32,611 nt of DNA from Candidatus Gastranaerophilus phascolarcticola (GTDB lineage: Bacteria > Cyanobacteriota > Vampirovibrionia > Gastranaerophilales > Gastranaerophilaceae). Position 1 is the first letter of the stretch, and every line of letters starts with the position of its first letter. The translations under genes were made by a program, and so were the position numbers. Below are positions 30,201-32,611 of the stretch, one piece after another. The stretch covers positions 206,140 to 238,750 of the forward strand of contig MOYE01000001.1 of assembly GCA_001899335.1 (NCBI GenBank), in the 5' to 3' direction. A model generated the notes under the pieces. It was not told where the DNA came from and ran no database searches. It saw only the letters and a list, made by a program, of their open reading frames with translations.

Positions 30201-31380
30201 TGCGTTCCAGCCATTTTTGAGCCTCTTCCATTGTGTTTAAGCCCATTTTTTTATGTTTACCGACTATCATCGCAGGAGTGCCGCTTAAACCTACTGCAAG
30301 CGCGTCTTTAATGTCTTTTTCAATTATTTCGGCAACGGCTTTGGATTTGGCATCTTGTTTAAGTTTTTTCATATCAAGTCCTAAATCTTCAGCGATTTTC
30401 AGAACTTTCTCTTCTGTATCAGGCTGTTCTGCAAAAACATGTGCTGCAAAGTCTAAATATTTACCTTGCATCATTGCGGCTTCAGCGTATCTTGCTTTCA
30501 TGCAAGAGTTTTGGTGACCCGGGAACGGAAGATATTTGTTGCATTCCTGATCCAGCGGATAGTTTTTGTGAACAAATTCTACGTTAGGGTATTTTTTAGC
30601 CAAATAGTAAAGTTGAATATGTAAATATCTGCAAACAGGACAGTCAAAGTCAGAATATACATTAACTTTTACCGGTGCGTCTTTAGAGCCTAACTGGTTG
30701 CCGGAGACTAAGTAGTCTTCGATTTTAGCTTTTTTATAGAATTCAAATTCTTTATTACTTTTAACGTGCGGCGCGAAGACAAGGCTTGTGCTTGTGTAGG
30801 TTAAAATAGCGACTGCCGCAACGACAACAGCACTGAAAGCGATTGCATACGGTTTTATTTTAATCGCGTCCAAGAAGTCATTAACGCTCTGTTTGAGTGA
30901 CGCCCAGAAAGAACCCTCTTTAATTGGTCTTGTTGCAACAAGTGCAATAGCAAGGTTTATCAAATATGTAATTGCACAGAAAATACACAACTTTTTGATT
31001 TCAAAAAGGCTTACAAGTAACAGAATTACGGAAACTACGAACGAGAAAAGTCCCAATACCGCGATATAATCAAGCGGATTTTTGAAAACTTCCATAAACT
31101 TGAAGAGTTTATGTTCTTTCAATTCCTTAGCTTTAAGCATTAAGAATACGAAAGCATACCAAAACATTCCCCAGTAAGCAAGAGGAATTCCAAAGAATTG
31201 GGATTCATTTGTGCGTGCAACGCCGTCACAGTCGATAAATTCATTTACCGAACAAATACTAGGCGCAGCATCTGCTGCAAATAAAGCGTTATAATATACC
31301 ATAGCCAATTCCACGGTTACACAGAAACCTAGTGCAGCAAGGATTGCGATTATTACCGGTTTTAGCTCTTGTTTAATCAT
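30181..31380 (-). CDS. VKOR-DsbA fusion, disulfide-bond formation protein
   Basis: A 399-residue protein. Residues 1-150 form a vitamin K epoxide reductase domain: membrane helix, the outer Cys pair Cys43 and Cys51 (SICSVNEFIDCDG), GIPLAYWGMFWYA, and the quinone-side CIFC (132-135). After another membrane helix (about 180-200) comes a DsbA-like thioredoxin domain in the periplasm with CPVC (247-250), further Cys at 280 and 293, and the cis-Pro loop GLSGTPAMIVG. VKOR passes electrons from the thioredoxin partner to quinone, so one polypeptide does the jobs of DsbA and DsbB. Similar fusions are typical of Cyanobacteria. It lies 9 bp after punA. The disulfides it makes would suit the Cys-containing pilins. 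Confidence 0.93.
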   Translation of the reverse strand: MIKQELKPVIIAILAALGFCVTVELAMVYYNALFAADAAPSICSVNEFIDCDGVARTNESQFFGIPLAYWGMFWYAFVFLMLKAKELKEHKLFKFMEVFKNPLDYIAVLGLFSFVVSVILLLVSLFEIKKLCIFCAITYLINLAIALVATRPIKEGSFWASLKQSVNDFLDAIKIKPYAIAFSAVVVAAVAILTYTSTSLVFAPHVKSNKEFEFYKKAKIEDYLVSGNQLGSKDAPVKVNVYSDFDCPVCRYLHIQLYYLAKKYPNVEFVHKNYPLDQECNKYLPFPGHQNSCMKARYAEAAMMQGKYLDFAAHVFAEQPDTEEKVLKIAEDLGLDMKKLKQDAKSKAVAEIIEKDIKDALAVGLSGTPAMIVGKHKKMGLNTMEEAQKWLERNGAERK

Positions 31381-31389
31381 ATTCTCTCC

Positions 31390-32190
31390 TTATAAATTAG
31401 CGATTATTTCTTTAATAAGCCCTTTAAATTTATTTTTTGCCAGGTTAGCACTTTCAATAACTTCAGAGTGTGAAAGTTTTGTTTCTCCAACGCCGGCAGC
31501 TTGGTTGGTAATACAGCTTATGCCTAAAACATTTAAGCCGCAATAATTTGCCACAATCGCCTCCGGAACCGTTGACATCCCAACCGCGTCCGCTCCCAGA
31601 AGTCCATAAGCGCGGATTTCGGCTGGTGTTTCGTAGCTAGGACCGGTTGTTGCGAGATAAACTCCCTCTTTAAGGTCTATATTAAGTTTTTGTGCGCAGG
31701 TTTTTGCAAGTTCGCGTAAATTCTTTTTATAAATTTCGCTCATATCAGGGAACCTTACGCCAAATCTGTCATCATTTCTGCCTATAAGCGGGTTTGTTCC
31801 CATAAAGTTAATATGGTCGCGGATTAGCATTAAATCAGCCGGTTTAAAGTCAGAGTTCACAGCGCCTGCCGCATTTGTAAGAATAAGTGTTTTAATCCCA
31901 AGTTCTTTAAGAACTTTTATCGGATAAGTAACCACATTTAGCGGGTGCCCTTCGTAAAAGTGAATTCTGCCCTGCATCATAACGACTTTTTTACCGTTAA
32001 TTTCGGCGAAAACGAGTCGTCCTTTGTGACCGGCTACGGTTGAACTTGCAAAATCCGGTATATCTGAATAATTTATCCCGACATTACAAAATTCATCAGC
32101 CAGCTCACCTAATCCGGAACCAAGTATTATTCCTATTTCCGGTTTGAAGTTATCGGTTTGTTGATTGATGAATTGAATAGTATTTTCCAT
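31390..32190 (-). CDS. punA: Purine nucleoside phosphorylase (trimeric type)
   Basis: A 266-residue protein. It splits purine (deoxy)nucleosides with phosphate to base and (deoxy)ribose-1-phosphate in purine salvage. Motifs: IGIILGSGLGELA (phosphate-binding), AGHKGRLVF, MQGRIHFYEGH (phosphate and ribose site), LTNAAGAVN, TTGPSYETPAEIRAY, and GADAVGMSTVPEAIVA with the Met of the ribose pocket, then SCITNQAAG with the purine-binding Asn. I start at ATG 32190; a TTG at 32208 overlapping the upstream stop would add six residues. It lies directly downstream of a rpoZ-like gene and 9 bp before the VKOR-DsbA gene. Confidence 0.94.
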   Translation of the reverse strand: MENTIQFINQQTDNFKPEIGIILGSGLGELADEFCNVGINYSDIPDFASSTVAGHKGRLVFAEINGKKVVMMQGRIHFYEGHPLNVVTYPIKVLKELGIKTLILTNAAGAVNSDFKPADLMLIRDHINFMGTNPLIGRNDDRFGVRFPDMSEIYKKNLRELAKTCAQKLNIDLKEGVYLATTGPSYETPAEIRAYGLLGADAVGMSTVPEAIVANYCGLNVLGISCITNQAAGVGETKLSHSEVIESANLAKNKFKGLIKEIIANL

Positions 32191-32204
32191 AATTTTCTTT
32201 AAAA

Positions 32205-32444
32205 TCAACCTACTAAACGGCTGTCGTCAGCTTCTGACGCTTTAACCATAATTGCGTGTTCAACAGGATTTTCTTTTTTATATTGGCTTTCGTAGCTGTC
32301 TTCAAAACTGAACTCTTCGTGCGCTTTTTTCGCTTGATTTTCGTCAACAAGTTTTTTTGCAAGTTCTGCAATTTCGTAAACTAATTGATATCTGTTTTCT
32401 GTATTTTCGTTCAAGTCCCAAGCGACTCTGATAATTTGATCCAT
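32205..32444 (-). CDS. rpoZ: Small protein resembling RNA polymerase omega subunit
   Basis: A 79-residue acidic protein. The segment ENRYQLVYEIAELAKKLVDE followed by a variable acidic stretch and ENPVEHAIMVKASE matches the pattern of omega (NRyxLvxxaAxRAxxL then KPVxxAixE). Omega promotes assembly of RNA polymerase around beta prime. Length fits. GAGG precedes the ATG by 7 nt, and a minus-strand TATAAT lies about 30 bp further upstream. It is the first gene of the rpoZ-punA-VKOR/DsbA-queH operon. The match is by pattern only and it could be another small helical protein. Confidence 0.55.
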   Translation of the reverse strand: MDQIIRVAWDLNENTENRYQLVYEIAELAKKLVDENQAKKAHEEFSFEDSYESQYKKENPVEHAIMVKASEADDSRLVG

Positions 32445-32519
32445 TTTTTTACCTCATATAATGACTATCTTCTTTATGATATTATAAGAAAATATTTTTT
32501 GCAAGTGGGTCAGGAATGA

Positions 32520-32548
32520 TTGACATATTTAGAAACATGTTACATAAT
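32520..32548 (+). promoter_or_regulatory. Strong promoter of the fourth prepilin
   Basis: Consensus TTGACA (32520-32525), a 17-bp spacer, and CATAAT (32543-32548), 22 bp before ATG 32571. It is a better match than for the other prepilin copies. Confidence 0.75.
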
Positions 32549-32570
32549 GAAAACAGAAAGGATAGAAATT

Positions 32571-32611
32571 ATGAACAAGAAAAATGTATTAACATGCACA
32601 GGGGGGGGGAT
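32571..32611 (+). CDS. Type IV prepilin-like gene with G9 tract (3' partial)
   Basis: Only 41 bases are present. The start follows ACAGAAAGGATAGAAATT, the same leader as the other prepilins, and encodes MNKKNVLTCTGGG. This differs from the leader of the 3487 copy by one residue (Thr for Pro). The G run begins after the same TGC-ACA codons. The window ends two bases after the run, and those bases (AT) differ from the CGCC that follows the tract in the other copies. Prepilin identity is inferred from leader similarity because the FTMAE region is outside the window. Confidence 0.7.
   Translation, partial: MNKKNVLTCTGGG
32601..32609 (+). repeat. G9 tract in the fourth prepilin leader
   Basis: Nine G after codon ACA, 30 bases from the start codon, at the same codon position as the G12 tract at 3517-3528. 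Confidence 0.8.

Overview
The window looks like an AT-rich Gram-negative chromosome from a non-photosynthetic relative of Cyanobacteria, most likely a gut Gastranaerophilales (Melainabacteria). This is an inference from gene content. The signs are prepilins with an A/FTMAE cleavage site, a VKOR-DsbA fusion, a plant/cyanobacterial-type glutamate-cysteine ligase, an arabinose-5-phosphate isomerase (KDO, hence an outer membrane), and several proteins of no family I recognise. Only one RNA gene (tRNA-Val) is visible. There is no rRNA, CRISPR array, insertion sequence or integrase, and no gene-free stretch over 300 bases.

Layout. 1-4461: a 5'-truncated prepilin, a small winged-helix regulator, an unknown protein, a SpoIID-like protein, HU, and a second prepilin with a G12 tract near its start codon. 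4451-9585: housekeeping genes (ispE, rsmA, gshA, tRNA-Val, an EamA permease, a phosphopantetheinyl transferase) and one unknown gene. 9632-17699: two giant divergent genes. One encodes a 1209-residue coiled-coil and hexapeptide-repeat protein carrying a C9 tract. The other encodes a filamentous-haemagglutinin-like adhesin of about 1380 residues with a 245-residue Asp-Pro linker and a C-terminal PilZ domain. 17739-24302: envelope sugar genes (GT2, kdsD), a DUF805-like membrane protein, a repeat-bearing lipoprotein-like protein, CCA nucleotidyltransferase and rsmE. 24397-28454: an activase-like iron-sulfur protein, a small XRE regulator, a structured intergenic region and a double-domain M16 peptidase. 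28551-32611: a third prepilin, a rpoZ-punA-VKOR/DsbA-queH operon, and the first 41 bases of a fourth prepilin with a G9 tract.

The theme that stands out is a set of surface-protein genes with long G/C homopolymers inside their coding sequence, in a genome otherwise poor in such runs. Three of four prepilin copies have a poly-G run between the start codon and the prepilin cleavage site. In the complete copy I read both alternative frames, and each ends in an early stop. The giant repeat protein has a C9 run at codon 540, and both shifted frames also stop soon. This is the pattern expected of slipped-strand phase variation. The prepilins have nearly identical N-terminal halves but divergent C-terminal domains resembling DUF1566 (C-type-lectin-like), as expected for a switchable set of pilus tips with different binding specificities.

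The second highlight is the adhesin whose last 140 residues carry both PilZ c-di-GMP-binding motifs (RxxxR and DxSxxG). PilZ is normally cytoplasmic, so a PilZ domain at the end of an exported adhesin suggests second-messenger control of adhesin release or retention. That mechanism is hypothesis only.
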